From: Spisula solida
Taxonomy: Eukaryota > Mollusca > Bivalvia > Venerida > Mactridae
Direction: 5' to 3'
DNA: 64,000 bases
Assembly (NCBI GenBank): GCA_947247005.1
Contig: OX365948.1
Coordinates: 6,324,001 to 6,388,000 of the forward strand
A model generated the notes under the pieces. It searched no databases, had not been told where the DNA came from, and saw only the letters and a program-made list of their open reading frames with translations. Numbering within the stretch: the first letter of the stretch is position 1; every line of letters starts with the position of its first letter. The translations under genes and the position numbers were made by a program. Of the stretch, positions 53,301 through 63,800 are shown piece by piece.

Positions 53301-56300
53301 TAGCTTGAACTGTTTAATAACCCAGTATATCTTCTTCTTCTTGACCTCCGTCTTTCTAGGAAGATGATGGGTTGCATCAGGAAGGCATATTTAAGACCTA
53401 TTCTCATTGGCAGTCGATGCAGACGAATACTGAGTCTGTGCTCTGTGATGTGGCCTTTTTCCTAGCTCTCTTTATCCCACTACCTGTCTTCTGCCATTTT
53501 CATACATTTTCACTCCTTTCTTGACGACACGTCTCCAGCTTGTTCTATCTCGGCCCAGGTACTCCCCTTTTTCAGAGTTGATGTGAGTGCTCTGCAGATC
53601 ACGCTTGCACGTGTCTTTGTACCGAAGACTAGGACGACTTTGTGGACGAGATCCTTATTGTAGTTGGCCGTATAAGAGGTCTTTTGGAATCCTGCCTTTT
53701 CTCATATGACTCACATGACCCAGTCAACGAAGACGTGGAGTAGATTGTGGTTGAGTGTGCCCTCTTTAGAACCTCAAAGTTTGTGACCTTGTCCTACCAT
53801 GAAATCTTTAGGATTTTTCTGGGGCTGCGCATGTGCAAAACATTTACCCAGTATATTCGTGGTGTGATCAAAAAGAAATTAGACAAACGCTGTAAAATTA
53901 CAATGAATACTGATATAAATAAGAAGTGTTGTATGCGCATTACAAAATATATCATCTCTCCGTGTGCTGAGTTTCGTAAATATTATGGCAAATTATGGCA
54001 TTTGTCACATTTCTTTTTGATCACCCCACGTATATGGGATTTATATTGGGAGCTAGCAAGCTTGATGTAATATGTTGGATTATCCCTTGACATCTATAAG
54101 TAGAATTTCCATGAAACTGTACAACCAACATAGGTTTCAAGTCAAGTTCAATGTTGTGCATAATTATCTAACGCAGCATACGTAATTTGTATTTTATTCC
54201 GGATGAAAAATTGAATGCATTTTGTCTAGTTCGCATCATTCGCAAAACAAGTTCTGGACATGCTGCTCATATGTAAACAATTAATTCATGTTTTTCCTAC
54301 TCCCTTCGCTCGCTCTTCATGTATTTTGTGAGGCCTAAATCCGCCCCTTATTACAATTATTTGTTGGTAGGCCTACTTTTCCTCACCATTATTTATTTTT
54401 TAATATATATAGTATATTTCTAAAGCTGATGTTACTGGGTGTTTTTATATGATAACAAATTACTTAAACATTATTTATATTTATTGCGCCATCGTCGGGT
54501 CCCATGTCCTGAGTTAAAAAGCAGAAGCGTCTAATTGTGTATTGTCTTCTACTTTTAAGTGAAGTTATTGGAGCTAGGCATATGTAGGACTAAGTGTCAT
54601 TTTAATTTTATATACTTGAATTATCAACATCACATTTGTATATAACCATTATTATAATACTACTGAGTGGGCACAGCTTATATACTTGCCAAACAGTTGT
54701 CTGAATGAAGTTTGGAGCGTTCAAATAAATATCCGAAATTGTGCATGGAAATGTAACAACGTCCGAAATGGTGCAACTTTAATTATTCATCGAATTATTT
54801 TACAACGCAAGGTGTTAAAAACTCAAAATCTACGATTCTCGGTGCAATACTACAACACAAATTCAAATATCTGCTTGGTTTACATTAGTAACACGTTTAA
54901 CCGTTTTTTTTATTCTCAACGTATGTAAAGTTTTCTTCCATATGCGAGCTTTCATAGTTCGTCGTTGCCTGGCTCTATCACGTAGTGTAAGGGGCAGGTA
55001 ATCCAGGCTACTGATTGTTTATGATTGAGACTAATTGTCATGGGTGTACAGTCATACACGACGAACTCTCTGATCTTACTCATTCTCATGCAAAAGTTCA
55101 TGAGCAAGTAGGCCTACTGGTTTTAAAACTCCTTGCTCTCCCACAAACCTATGGCAACAAGATTATGGCGACCATAGCCAAATTTGCCAATTGAATGTGA
55201 CGGAAGTACTAACCATGCATAGTCTAGTAAATACAGAGCGGGAGTGTAGCAGTCCGAAAACTACATGCTTTCGGTTGAAACAAGACATATAGATACATTG
55301 GCAAGTAATCTAAATCTAGACAAGTCACACGGCAGATTGACAAGATCTCGCAAAATCTCGTTTGCTAATCGCTCTATTGCTGTGAAGATACGTTAAAGTA
55401 AATTATATCTTGTTGTAGTGAAAGGCATTCCCTACAAGATGATACCTCAATATTGGAGTACACACAAAAAAGGTCGTATGCAAAATACGAAGGTCCCTGC
55501 ATGAACCACATATTGTACAATTGTTCTGCTATAACAGTTGAATTTATGAAATAATTTCAAAGAACTTTCTTAACCTGTCATATAGAAAATATTTTCTTGC
55601 AACAGAAAAATAACCATTCTATATAATAGCTGAAAATTCATCAATGCGCTTTTACACACTTTAAAAAGGTAGTTGCAAATTCAAAGATCTGCTGCCTGCC
55701 AATATATAGCATTTTCTACGGGAGTTTCTTATCTTTGTAGTAAATTAGTCTTAGGTCAAAATATTAAAGAAATTGTATTATTTAGTTACAATACACTAAC
55801 ATGAAGTATCGATATTTGTTTTGTTACCAAGAGAACGTTTTTATTAGTTTTATGGATAGAATGAAGAGCCAGTCAAAACAAGATGAAGAAGAACTATCCA
55901 GAAAACTCCAAGAATATACTATAGACGATGCGCCATCTAATATAACAACACTTCGACCTAGATCTCCAACCACAGAACGCAAGAAAATTCCATTTCCGGA
56001 AACTCCTACCTATATAAAGGTGAGTTCTGACGTCACATCGTTCTTATAGAATGTTCTAGGTTCTGCTATATTCCGTATTCCTTTGATTGTGTACGGGTTG
56101 GTTCTCGTTTGCCTACATATAATACAAAAAGGTGTTTCGGTATTCTTATATTTACTAAGTACTGAATGTACTTCTGGTAGTTATACTTGAATAACATGTA
56201 AATCGGGTGCCCCTAGACATATTTATTTACAGTTCTAGAGGTTCTACTTTGACATACAATGAACCTATTCATTAAGCAAAGTACTATAAAGTTTTGGACT

Positions 56301-59300
56301 CGGCAGCACCTAATCGGCTGTTCTGAACTGTATCCTAACCAAGTACTTCGAGGAACCCTTCAACGAGGAACCCTTCCACCTTTCAATGCGTCCACGTATG
56401 GAGGAAAATCGAAATTTCATAGAAGGGTACAACCCTTCAGGTACCGTTTTATAAATGTAATGTCAGAGTACTAGTACATGTATATACATTGTATAATATA
56501 CTGTTTCAGTACGATATTCCGCCCGGTTCGAAATGTGCGATATGTAGTGGCGTGTTTCCTGTATTTCGGGAACAAGAGGCGATCCCGTGTAGGGTGTGTG
56601 ATGATGTGTTCCATAAATCATGTCTGGATAAATGTGGAGATCTCACTGATGTGGACAAACGTAACATTGATAAAGCCAGGACAAACATTGGATGGAGCTG
56701 TCCTTATTGTGTATACTACTTTGTTCTATTTCATCGTATTTCAACAATGTGTCAATCAATACTAGGCCTGTGGACAGTGGAATCCTGGTCTTAGACTGTC
56801 ACAATGTTGTTTAGTACTTACTAGCGGTGCTCGATAAATTACAAATCAATACTCTGTACACTTACACTTGTTTTTATTTTGGTAAAAATCTTGTTTGTGC
56901 TTTCAATATTTTAAACATCTTTTGGTTCAGGACAATCATTCCAAACAAATTTCAGTATCATAGCAAAGAACATACTGGTACCATTTTTATTTCGTCTTAT
57001 GTATGACGCCGCATTTGAACTAACCCAGGACCTCCCAGACTCGAAGCGGACGCTAGATACCACTAGACTATCGCGGAGGTGGTCTACATTGAACATTGTC
57101 ATCTTTTGGCTACCCAAGTAATTTACGGGAGGTACCTCATTGGTGTTAGTTATTTTTGGCTCCCCGGTTCCTTGAAATAATTGAATGTATATTTCGCTGG
57201 CTTAGAACTAGAAGGTGGTAAGTAATACTTGTGTCCTTAAAAGACTCATGAATATTTGAAATCTGCACCTCAATGCGCTTCTCATGAGCCTATTTTCATG
57301 AAAATCGGAATTGGTCATGGTGACCAAACTGAAGTTTAAAAAGCTTGTTTTTCTATAAGTAAAGAGTAGTTTTCAGAAAGTTTTTTCTTGTTTTGTATTT
57401 ACGACATTCTAATTCCAAGCCAGCGATATATGTAATACAAAATATAGTATAATATAACAGTAATATTTCCCTTTTTCCAGTCCAACATTTCGTTGCTATT
57501 AACAACTGACGAAATAAAGAAAATGACCGATGATTTTGAAAAAATAGATTTCAACCAAGGTGAGCAAACTTCACTTTTACAGCCTTTTATCGGCTTCACG
57601 ACTTTGGTATCTTGAATTTAAAAAATGATATCACACTTGAAGCGCTGGCAAACGTGTGTGCATTTCAATACCAACTATGCGTGACATTACTGAATGTGTT
57701 CCTATGTCCGAGATGGCGTGAACACGCAAAGTCGCCGAATACACTTGAGAATCATGATGTTCTATTATATTTGTTCATTGAACTCTAAAATTAAATGCAT
57801 ACCTGAAAATTGTTGCACAGACGAGTTAGGATATTGTGAGAGTGACATTGTCGTATATATGAACACAAAATATCACAACCATTGTCTGAACAGGTAGAGC
57901 GAATATAGTATGTTAGTTTAGCATTGAAATTAAAGCTGTATGTATAAACCTTTATAATTGGTTTTACACCATATAGTGGACTCGACCGCTGCGTCACTCT
58001 ATTCTTATTCTTACTGGGCTGTAAACGTCCAAATATATATAATCGTTTATTAAATGCACACATGTAATCACAGGTAACTATATCATTGATACACAGTAAA
58101 AAATAATAAAATGAATGTTATCTTAGATATTATAAATATAATATAATTTTTTTTCCTTTACTCGTTATTAATTAAACAGTTACACGTGCTTGCAATCGTA
58201 GATTAATACATTGTCATAAACATTGTTTTTCTAGATCTTGAAATTTCGTTGCCGGAGTATATTCGTCATTTCTCACGACGGTATTCATTGACAAACAAAC
58301 GTGGTCAGTTGTTACCTGAGGAACATGAACGAGTATCCAGAGAGTTTACATATCAAGATACGAACAGGGATGGTAAACTTAATTGGTGGGAATTTGTAAA
58401 TCACGAAAGCAAAGCATACCTGGCACGAATTGACAAGGTAAGACCTCATGACAGCATTTTGGACTAAACTGTATTTATTTTCAATAGTCATACAGCACAT
58501 ATTATATATAAATATACGAGAGGTGCCCCATGTTAATTTGAACACCGTTGAATATCCGATATTTCCATGCTAACCCGATAAAATTGAAATAAAGCTTTTG
58601 AACCACGTAAAGTAATATGTCACTTAACATATGTACACTCACTGTTTGGTCTGTTTGCAATATGATTCGAACCGAAATCAACAATTCTGTAGAGGGTGTG
58701 GCATTTGGCTTTTAGAAGGCCTTGACTACTCCTTAAGAAGCACCAAGAAGGTGTTAATAGATCATGGATATAACGTTTCTGCGAAGAATATTCGTATGTT
58801 TCGTCACTGGAAACACGGTATGAATCCCGATACACCGCTTTTCAGTTCCGTGAGAGAATTGCTCTATTTTCATATGGCTCTGACGGAACTTCATAACCAT
58901 AATAATTACCATTTGTACATGTATGTTATTGAGGTCCCACTATTCTAAAAATACGACTGGGGACTATCCCAAGTCATATTCGATAGAAGGATGATTTATC
59001 TGCAAGTAAAACCCATCCAAACGAACCCGGGTCTGAATTAGATCAGAAATTCACCAAACTGTCACAAAATCACTTCACCTTTCGAAGATGTCAACATCGC
59101 CGGCCACCCTGATAATTCATTATTGCTTAAAACACGTAACTGTTCAATGTTTCATGTATTCACTATGATATAGCTAATTGGAATCCAACAATACGTGTAT
59201 TAAATGCGTAAAACCAAGCAACAAATCAAAATGGTCCATTGGGATGTTTATATTATTTGCATAAAGCATTAGGCCTACGGCTGCTCCAAAGTAACGTGAC

Positions 59301-61289
59301 CACTAACACGACCAACACAGAGTTGACTATTGATGTAATTTGATATCGTTTTCAGTACGAGTTGGTTGCACGTTTGACAAAGAAGGAACTCTGCGCTGCC
59401 AAAGCAACATTTAACATCATTGATCGAGATGGTGATGGTAAAGTCAAAGAATATGAATTGAAGGATGCTTTCAAGAAATGGTATCGTCAATTTGAGAAAT
59501 TCAAGCCAAACTTTGAGTAAGTTATACTAGTAACTTATTGCTACATTTATGTGTTGACGTTCAAAGGATGCTTCGAGTCTGCACAGAGTCTGTCCATGTC
59601 ATTCCTAGATACGTCTGGTATCAAAATGGTTTGTGTGCAAAGTGTGGCTACAACAATCAGTGCTTAAATTTAAAATTCACGTCATGGTTATTTCATGTTC
59701 GATAACCCAGTTTTCTTAAATTTCACAACACGACAAGAGTAACCCTTCTTTGTGATGAACCGTTATAAACGGATCGGGTTTGTCGATTTACGTTAACTTT
59801 ATGATTGTTACATCCAGGTCACATTTTTCATATATCTACTAAAATTTTGCAGTTATTTACGCAATTACTAGATCTATATGAATCAGGTTTTAAAAAGCTC
59901 TAAAATATGAGAAAAAATACTAATCTATAGATTCAATACTAAGCCATATATATATCTTTGATTGAAATTGTCTCATGAATTATGTTGAAATAACTTTCTT
60001 CGTTACCATATGCTGACCGATTTCTTAAAATTAAATTAAAATTAGATTGTGAAAAAAATAGAATTAGTTGTTGAAAACAGAAGTAAACCTAGTGTGTCTC
60101 TACGTCATGTGAATATTTACGTGAATAAAACATAATTCTAAAACGAGATACCATTTTGATAAGCTTATGTCAAGAATTTATCAAAATTAATGTACTTTAT
60201 TTATGAAGTACGCGTTACAGTTACGTCAGGAATGACGTTTGTGACGTCACACAAAAATACCACAAACGGTGACTACAAAAATAGCTGTCACTTTCTTTAA
60301 ACAATGAAATTTACATGATAATAGTTTTTTATTTTTGCTTTATTACCATAAGAATCTAGATTCTACTCCTTTACATTATGGAAAAATATTTTTGTAAAAA
60401 TAGCAGAGTTTTCTAGAGACCGGCTCATATTCATGTACTCAAGCTAGTATGCTACTGGGAAATCAGTCTGTACGCCGTATTACATTTCAGTCAGGAAGTT
60501 GTGAAAGATTCAGATATTCTAGATTTACATGCCAATGTATTTTCACAAATGATTATGGACGCAGACGACAAGAAACATGGGTACGTATACCTCACCAAAC
60601 TCTTTTTGTTCTCTTCATTTAAACCTCAATTCAATTCTCTTACTTGCTCATATTTTGCGAATTTAAACAAGCAGTTACACCAAAACGATGACTCTTGTGT
60701 AATGTCAGTCACAATAATTTAAAGTAGGTGGTAAAATATCTAAATACCATATATTATAAAATTATCGAAGGGAGACAATCCAATTATGGAAAATGGATTT
60801 GACATTATACTCCTTTTCAAGGGAGAATACTCTTGATATGTATCTTTGTTTCTCTATCTATTTGTTTTGTGTGCGTTTGCTCATCAGTACCCTGTACAGG
60901 ACAATTCTGTCAAGTAATTTCATCATCCTCCAAATAGTGTAAGAGATACACAACCTGACATTGATTTTAGCTTAAGAAATTCAACTGCCTATCGATTCTA
61001 CTTTCTATATATATCAAGCATTAAGCCAAATCATTTTAAAATGATTTCAACTGATACAGAGAGGACACGAATTCGTGGAGACAATATGAATGGCGGACAT
61101 ACGATTAGATGACCGTCTCTGTAAACATCGTATTTTGATTTATCACATGATCACTTTTGACCAATGAAAAACTGTTTATTTGTAGATCTTTTCATAATTG
61201 TATGTGCTTTCAGGGAAGTGAACTGGGAGGAATTTATATTAGACCAGGCTTTATATATCCTGTGTGCTCGACCTAACACCACCATCTGA
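47150..61289 (+). CDS. PHF24: PHF24-like protein: PHD-type zinc finger plus EF-hands
   Basis: Eight exons: 47150-47379, 55848-56019, 56510-56710, 57481-57559, 58235-58437, 59356-59516, 60491-60580, 61214-61289. Phases match at every junction and the total is 403 residues, against about 400 for vertebrate PHF24. Order: Ser/Arg-rich N-terminus, PHD-type finger (CAIC...CRVCDDVFHKSC...WSCPYC), SNISLLLTTDEI, EF-hand 1 (DTNRDGKLNWWE), EF-hand 2 (DRDGDGKVKEYE), a degenerate EF-hand 3 (DDKKHGEVNWEE), and the end ALYILCARPNTTI. The WSCxYC-xNIxLLLT and LYILxARPN blocks identify the family. In vertebrates it is a brain-enriched protein linked to GABA-B receptor signalling, with little known mechanism; its role here is unknown. 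Vertebrate PHF24 begins MG (possible myristoylation); this protein does not. Confidence 0.87.
48240..48440 (-). repeat. Possible SINE body without a tRNA head
   Basis: On the - strand it contains tatatctcccattgggctcagc, resembling tatatctcccttgct...ggcccagtg in the SINE body at 40380-40440. No A or B box seen. Within PHF24-like intron 1. Confidence 0.3.
48630..48720. repeat. Partial relative of the adjacent foldback element
   Basis: A small hairpin (gcaccctgtgaaac / gttttacagggtgc) followed by caaagctgctgaaaatgaaag resembles the centre and inner right arm of the foldback at 48732-49140. Confidence 0.6.
48732..49140. mobile_element. 409-bp foldback (long imperfect palindrome)
   Basis: Both arms run about 200 bp to a centre near 48937. 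Outer ends gtagcaataccacgtg / cacgtggtattgctac are perfect. Inner matches include gactacagttacaag, atagccataagt.ttttattt, cttcatcga, atatacgccacg.taagggg, tctttttcag, and a central attacc.tgtgaaacc / ggtttcacagggtaat stem. No coding content. A transcript would fold into one long hairpin. In PHF24-like intron 1. Confidence 0.85.
49462..50432. mobile_element. Possible element with ccaggcgcgtagc-type ends
   Basis: Left ccagggacgtagcgtgg and right ggcgctacgcgcctgg form an imperfect inverted pair about 970 bp apart, and the left resembles the repeat end at 9074. The interior is non-coding with a gcgagcgaagcgagc motif near 49940. Confidence 0.4.
50440..51660. other. PHF24-like intron 1, AT-rich part
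   Basis: No gene or bounded repeat recognised. Confidence 0.5.
51664..52580. mobile_element. Possible element bounded by tgccctggtcac inverted repeats
   Basis: tgccctggtcac at 51666 and gtgaccagggca at 52569 are a perfect 12-bp inverted pair. The interior holds a 72-residue open frame (51855-52073; LRRVALDESGLNEMLRNKDS) of unknown identity, and an aataaag near 52446. Confidence 0.3.
52645..53100. mobile_element. TIR element carrying gagtgct heptamers
   Basis: Left end gggaccagg..ggattacaac and right end gttgtaatcccggtccc are inverted. Just inside each lie agcactc / gagtgct motifs: a few degenerate on the left, six perfect heptamers at 53032-53073 on the right, plus others mid-element near 52850. 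Confidence 0.7.
53032..53073. repeat. (gagtgct)6 heptamer microsatellite
   Basis: Six perfect tandem copies, followed by gagtatt; part of the right end of the element above. Confidence 0.95.
53470..53750 (-). pseudogene. LINE reverse transcriptase C-terminal fragment
   Basis: On the - strand about 53655-53480 reads RPQSRPSLRYKDTCKRDLQ, then TSWRRVVKKGVKMYENGRRQ, the basic tail of a different non-LTR reverse transcriptase clade from the CR1-like copies at 8-11 kb (compare the RPxxRPxLRYKDxCKRDL signature). Flanking frames are broken by shifts. The repeat probably extends left to about 53290. Confidence 0.7.
53856..54032. mobile_element. 177-bp MITE
   Basis: TIRs ttcgtggtgtgatcaaaaag and ctttttgatcaccccacgta with two to three mismatches; TA on each outer side. 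The 107-residue open frame (53747-54070) spans it and is not a gene. Confidence 0.75.
54040..55847. other. PHF24-like intron 1, right part
   Basis: AT-rich, no bounded repeat, exon or RNA gene recognised before the exon 2 acceptor. Confidence 0.5.
55848..56019 (+). CDS. PHF24: PHF24-like exon 2 with two in-frame acceptors
   Basis: Entry phase 2, donor gtgagt, exit phase 0. Encodes FMDRMKSQSKQDEEELSRKL, QEYTIDDAPSN and KIPFPETPTYIK. Two AGs, ttattag (55847) and atggatag (55859), are 12 nt apart and both keep the frame, giving or omitting FMDR-like residues. The upstream AG has the better pyrimidine tract. Confidence 0.8.
56510..56710 (+). CDS. PHF24: PHF24-like PHD-finger exon
   Basis: 201 nt, phase 0 both ends; acceptor ctgtttcag, donor gtatac. 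Encodes YDIPPGSKCAICSGVFPVF through WSCPYC. Zinc ligands visible: CAIC, CRVCDDVFHKSC, and the final CPYC; the pattern is PHD-like, with C4-H-C3 order. Confidence 0.93.
56974..57081 (-). repeat. tRNA-derived SINE, copy 2
   Basis: Same layout as copy 1 (7190-7322): tail ggtaccatttttatttcgtc, degenerate B box, and A box (TAGTCTAGTGGT on the - strand). Older than copy 1 judging by the lost B-box consensus. In PHF24-like intron 3. Confidence 0.7.
57481..57559 (+). CDS. PHF24: PHF24-like exon 4
   Basis: 79 nt, phase 0 to phase 1; acceptor ctttttccag, donor gtgagc. Encodes SNISLLLTTDEIKKMTDDFE and KIDFNQ, directly after the last zinc ligand pair, as in the vertebrate protein. Confidence 0.9.
58235..58437 (+). 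CDS. PHF24: PHF24-like EF-hand 1 exon
   Basis: Phase 1 to phase 0; acceptor gtttttctag, donor gtaaga. Encodes DLEISLPEYIRHFSRRYSLT, EEHERVSREFTYQ, then a canonical EF-hand loop DTNRDGKLNWWE (Asp/Asn/Asp at 1,3,5, Gly 6, Glu 12) and FVNHESKAYLARIDK. Confidence 0.93.
58631..58948 (+). other. Unassigned 105-codon open frame in PHF24-like intron 5
   Basis: Reads MYTHCLVCLQYDSNRNQQFC, RGCGIWLLEGLDYSLRSTKK, VLIDHGYNVSAKNIRMFRHW. A CxxC-x11-CxxC pair (CLVC, CRGC) suggests a zinc ribbon. It has no counterpart in PHF24, and I do not recognise a family. It may be a mobile-element remnant or chance; a possible acceptor (tctgtag) lies within it at about 58692. Confidence 0.25.
59356..59516 (+). CDS. PHF24: PHF24-like EF-hand 2 exon
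   Basis: Phase 0 to phase 2; acceptor cgttttcag, donor gtaagt. Encodes YELVARLTKKELCAAKATFN, the canonical EF-hand loop DRDGDGKVKEYE and LKDAFKKWYRQFEKFKPNF. All calcium-coordinating positions are filled. Confidence 0.92.
59875..60440. mobile_element. TIR element, copy 2 (same family as 11651-12272)
   Basis: Colinear with copy 1: ctatagattcaat near the left, ttctaaaac.agataccatttt, a gaatgacgttt.tgacgtcac block, and the right end atagcag.gttttc.-gaga-c-ggctcat. The left TIR is badly decayed. In PHF24-like intron 6, ending about 50 bp before exon 7. Confidence 0.75.
60491..60580 (+). CDS. PHF24: PHF24-like exon 7
   Basis: 90 nt, phase 2 to phase 2; acceptor tacatttcag, donor gtacgt. Encodes QEVVKDSDILDLHANVFSQM and IMDADDKKH, the first half of a degenerate EF-hand. 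Confidence 0.85.
61214..61289 (+). CDS. PHF24: PHF24-like last coding exon
   Basis: Phase 2 entry, stop TGA at 61287-61289. Encodes EVNWEEFILDQALYILCARP and NTTI. LYILCARPN matches the conserved C-terminal block of PHF24. A candidate polyadenylation signal AATAAA is at 62576-62581. Confidence 0.9.
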
Positions 61290-61559
61290 TTGCTGTTGGC
61301 TTTTTACATCTTGGGAACTCGACCTATCAAACGGACTGCGTAATACTCCAATGTTAAAAACGTTTCACAAAACGATAAGCATTTGTTCTGTGCTTTTCAA
61401 TGAAATTGATGATTGGTCATAGGAATATAAACATATATTTTAGTAACTGTTTCCAAACGGTTATTTTGAAGCTGATTCGTGACGCCATTTATGCTGGTTC
61501 CAGTGTTAATACATGACATATGGCGCCAATGATATAATACTAATTTCTTTGTTAAAACA

Positions 61560-62160
61560 GGAAATGAAATGTGACATTGTAATGAAATGTGACATTGTTG
61601 GTGCTGGTTCCTGTGTCAATACAGGAACTGGAATGTGACTTACGTGATACTGGTTCCTGTGTTAATACAGGAAATGGAATGTGACTTACATCATACTGGT
61701 TCCTGTGTTAATACAGGAGATGAAATGTGACTTACATCATACTGGTTCCTGTGTTAATACAGGAGATGAAATGTGACTTACATCATACTGGTTCCTGTGT
61801 TAATACAGGAAATGAAATGTGACTTACACGATACTGGTTCCTGTGTTAATACAGGAGATGAAATTTGACTTACATCATACTGGTTCCTGTGTTAATACAG
61901 GAAATGAAATGTGACTTACATGATACTGGTTCCTGTGTTAATACAGGAAATGAAATGTGACTTACATCATACTGTTTCCTGTGTTAATACAGGAAATGAA
62001 ATGTGACTTACATGATACTGGTTCCTGTGTTAATACAGGAAATGAAATGTGACTTACATGATACTGGTTCCTGTGTTAATACAGGAATGGAATGTGACTT
62101 ACATGATTATGGTTCCTGTGTTGATACAGGAAATGGAATGTCACTGATACGGGTTACTGG
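61560..62160. repeat. 46-bp minisatellite of hairpin units in probable 3'UTR
   Basis: About 12 units. Each carries ggttcctgtgttaatacagg, in which cctgt and acagg can pair, followed by aaatgaaatgtgacttacat. Begins about 270 bp after the PHF24-like stop codon. Confidence 0.92.
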
Positions 62161-62217
62161 ATGAAATGTGACGTCATGTTTGCAGATTCTTATGTCCCTA
62201 GTGTGGAATATCATACG

Positions 62218-62470
62218 AACTGCAATCTATACAGGATATATATTGGGACTATGCATAGGATATTTATTGGGACTATTCTTTGGTTAAAGTGGTAATCACT
62301 GCAATCTATACAGGATATTTATTGGGACTTTGCTTTGGTTAAAGTGGTAATCACTGCAATCTATACAGGATATATATTGGGACTATGTTTTGGTTAAAGT
62401 GGTAATATCATACGAACTGCAATCTATACAGGATATATATTGGGACTATGCTTTGGTTAAAGTGGTAATC
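62218..62470. repeat. Second tandem repeat in probable 3'UTR
   Basis: Four copies of ctgcaatctatacaggatat, then attgggacta and mostly tggttaaagtggtaatc, with length variation. Confidence 0.85.
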
Positions 62471-63344
62471 AATCTTTGAAATGCTTGTTTTCTTATAAAT
62501 ATTGTTCTATTTATAATGAATTATTTTATTGTGAATTAAGCCCGAGCCAACTACTCATGCCACCCTAACGTCATTAATAAAGTAACACATTTTAGAGCCA
62601 ATCATGGGAGTGTTTGTTCTGCGTTTGACCTATAATGACCATGTAATTCCTATAGAAGGAACAAAATCGGTCTGAATCAAAACCATTTTTAAATAAAATT
62701 TAAGGTGATTGCAAACTCTTCAGTTGAACGGAAGTTTAGAAATCGGTGTAAATAAAGAATTATTGAAAGCATCTGACTACCATGATGAAATAGTACGAAA
62801 AACTTAAAATTGATGTGTAAGCTTTTTCTAATGTCTTAAAATCGCGAATTTATTGTAAAGTAATTACGATATCATACTATAATAAACTTGCAGAAAAAAG
62901 CTATTGCTGAAATTTTACGTGTCATTTACGTGTCATTTTTCCCAAACGTTTGAAACACTAAAACTCGCGAGTACTATATAGCTTCAACGTATGTGAAACG
63001 TATTATAATGCACCCACGTAAATTTTTATCAAAGTTTTAATATTTGTTTAGCAAGCATCCCGACCATTTTAAAGGAAGGTTCTTTTGCATATCTTTTTCG
63101 ATAGCTAGCAATTTTAGTTGTTAGGTGGGAAACACTGAAAAGCATGGAAATATCAAGCTTGTCTATATATTCACCCCCAAAATGAATGACACACTGTGGA
63201 CTTTGAATTGCGTGCATAATTAACCATAAAGGGAGATAATTAAAAATGATAACTACAAGTGAAGTATAGTGAGACTTTTACAGCCGCCACATGGCTGTAG
63301 TGTACAGACAAATCACAAAAATGCTTCTCTTGAAAAGTTGGGGG

Positions 63345-63800
63345 TTAGGCAGCAGCTACCAAATAAAAACCACATCACTATCAACAGTAACAGCAGCAAC
63401 CTTGTAAAACGCACATTATATCACCATCAGCAGTAGCCGCAGCTACCTGGTTAAACCCAGATGATATCACTATCAGTTGTTGCAGCATTACCTCGTTAAC
63501 ACCACGTTATATCACCATTAGCAGTAGAACCATTTACGTAGTAAAACATACATTATATCACAACCAGGATTACCTCGTTAACACCACGTTATATCACAAT
63601 TAGCAGTAGCAGCATCTACCTAGTAAAACATACATGATACCACAATCAGCAATAGCAGCATCTACCTAGTAAAACATACATTATACCACAATCAGCAATA
63701 TCATCATCTACCTAGTAAAACATACATTATACCACAATCAGCAATATCATCATCTACCTAGTAAAACATACATTATACCACACTCAGCAATAGCAGCAGC
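63345..63800. repeat. 46-bp tandem repeat at the right end
   Basis: About nine units of ctacctagtaaaacatacat followed by tataccacaatcagcaatag, diverged on the left and uniform on the right (unit spacing 46 bp at 63662 and 63708). Related cagcag-rich sequence continues to the window edge. Confidence 0.88.

Noticed and set aside
53747..54070. 107-residue + strand frame
   Set aside because: More than half of it lies inside the 177-bp MITE and its TIRs; no homology.
57694..57897. Cys/His-containing frame (CCTDELGYCESDIVVYMNTK) considered as an extra zinc-finger exon of the PHF24-like gene
   Set aside because: Exons at 57559 and 58235 join in phase without it and PHF24 has no counterpart; no fitting splice sites were found.
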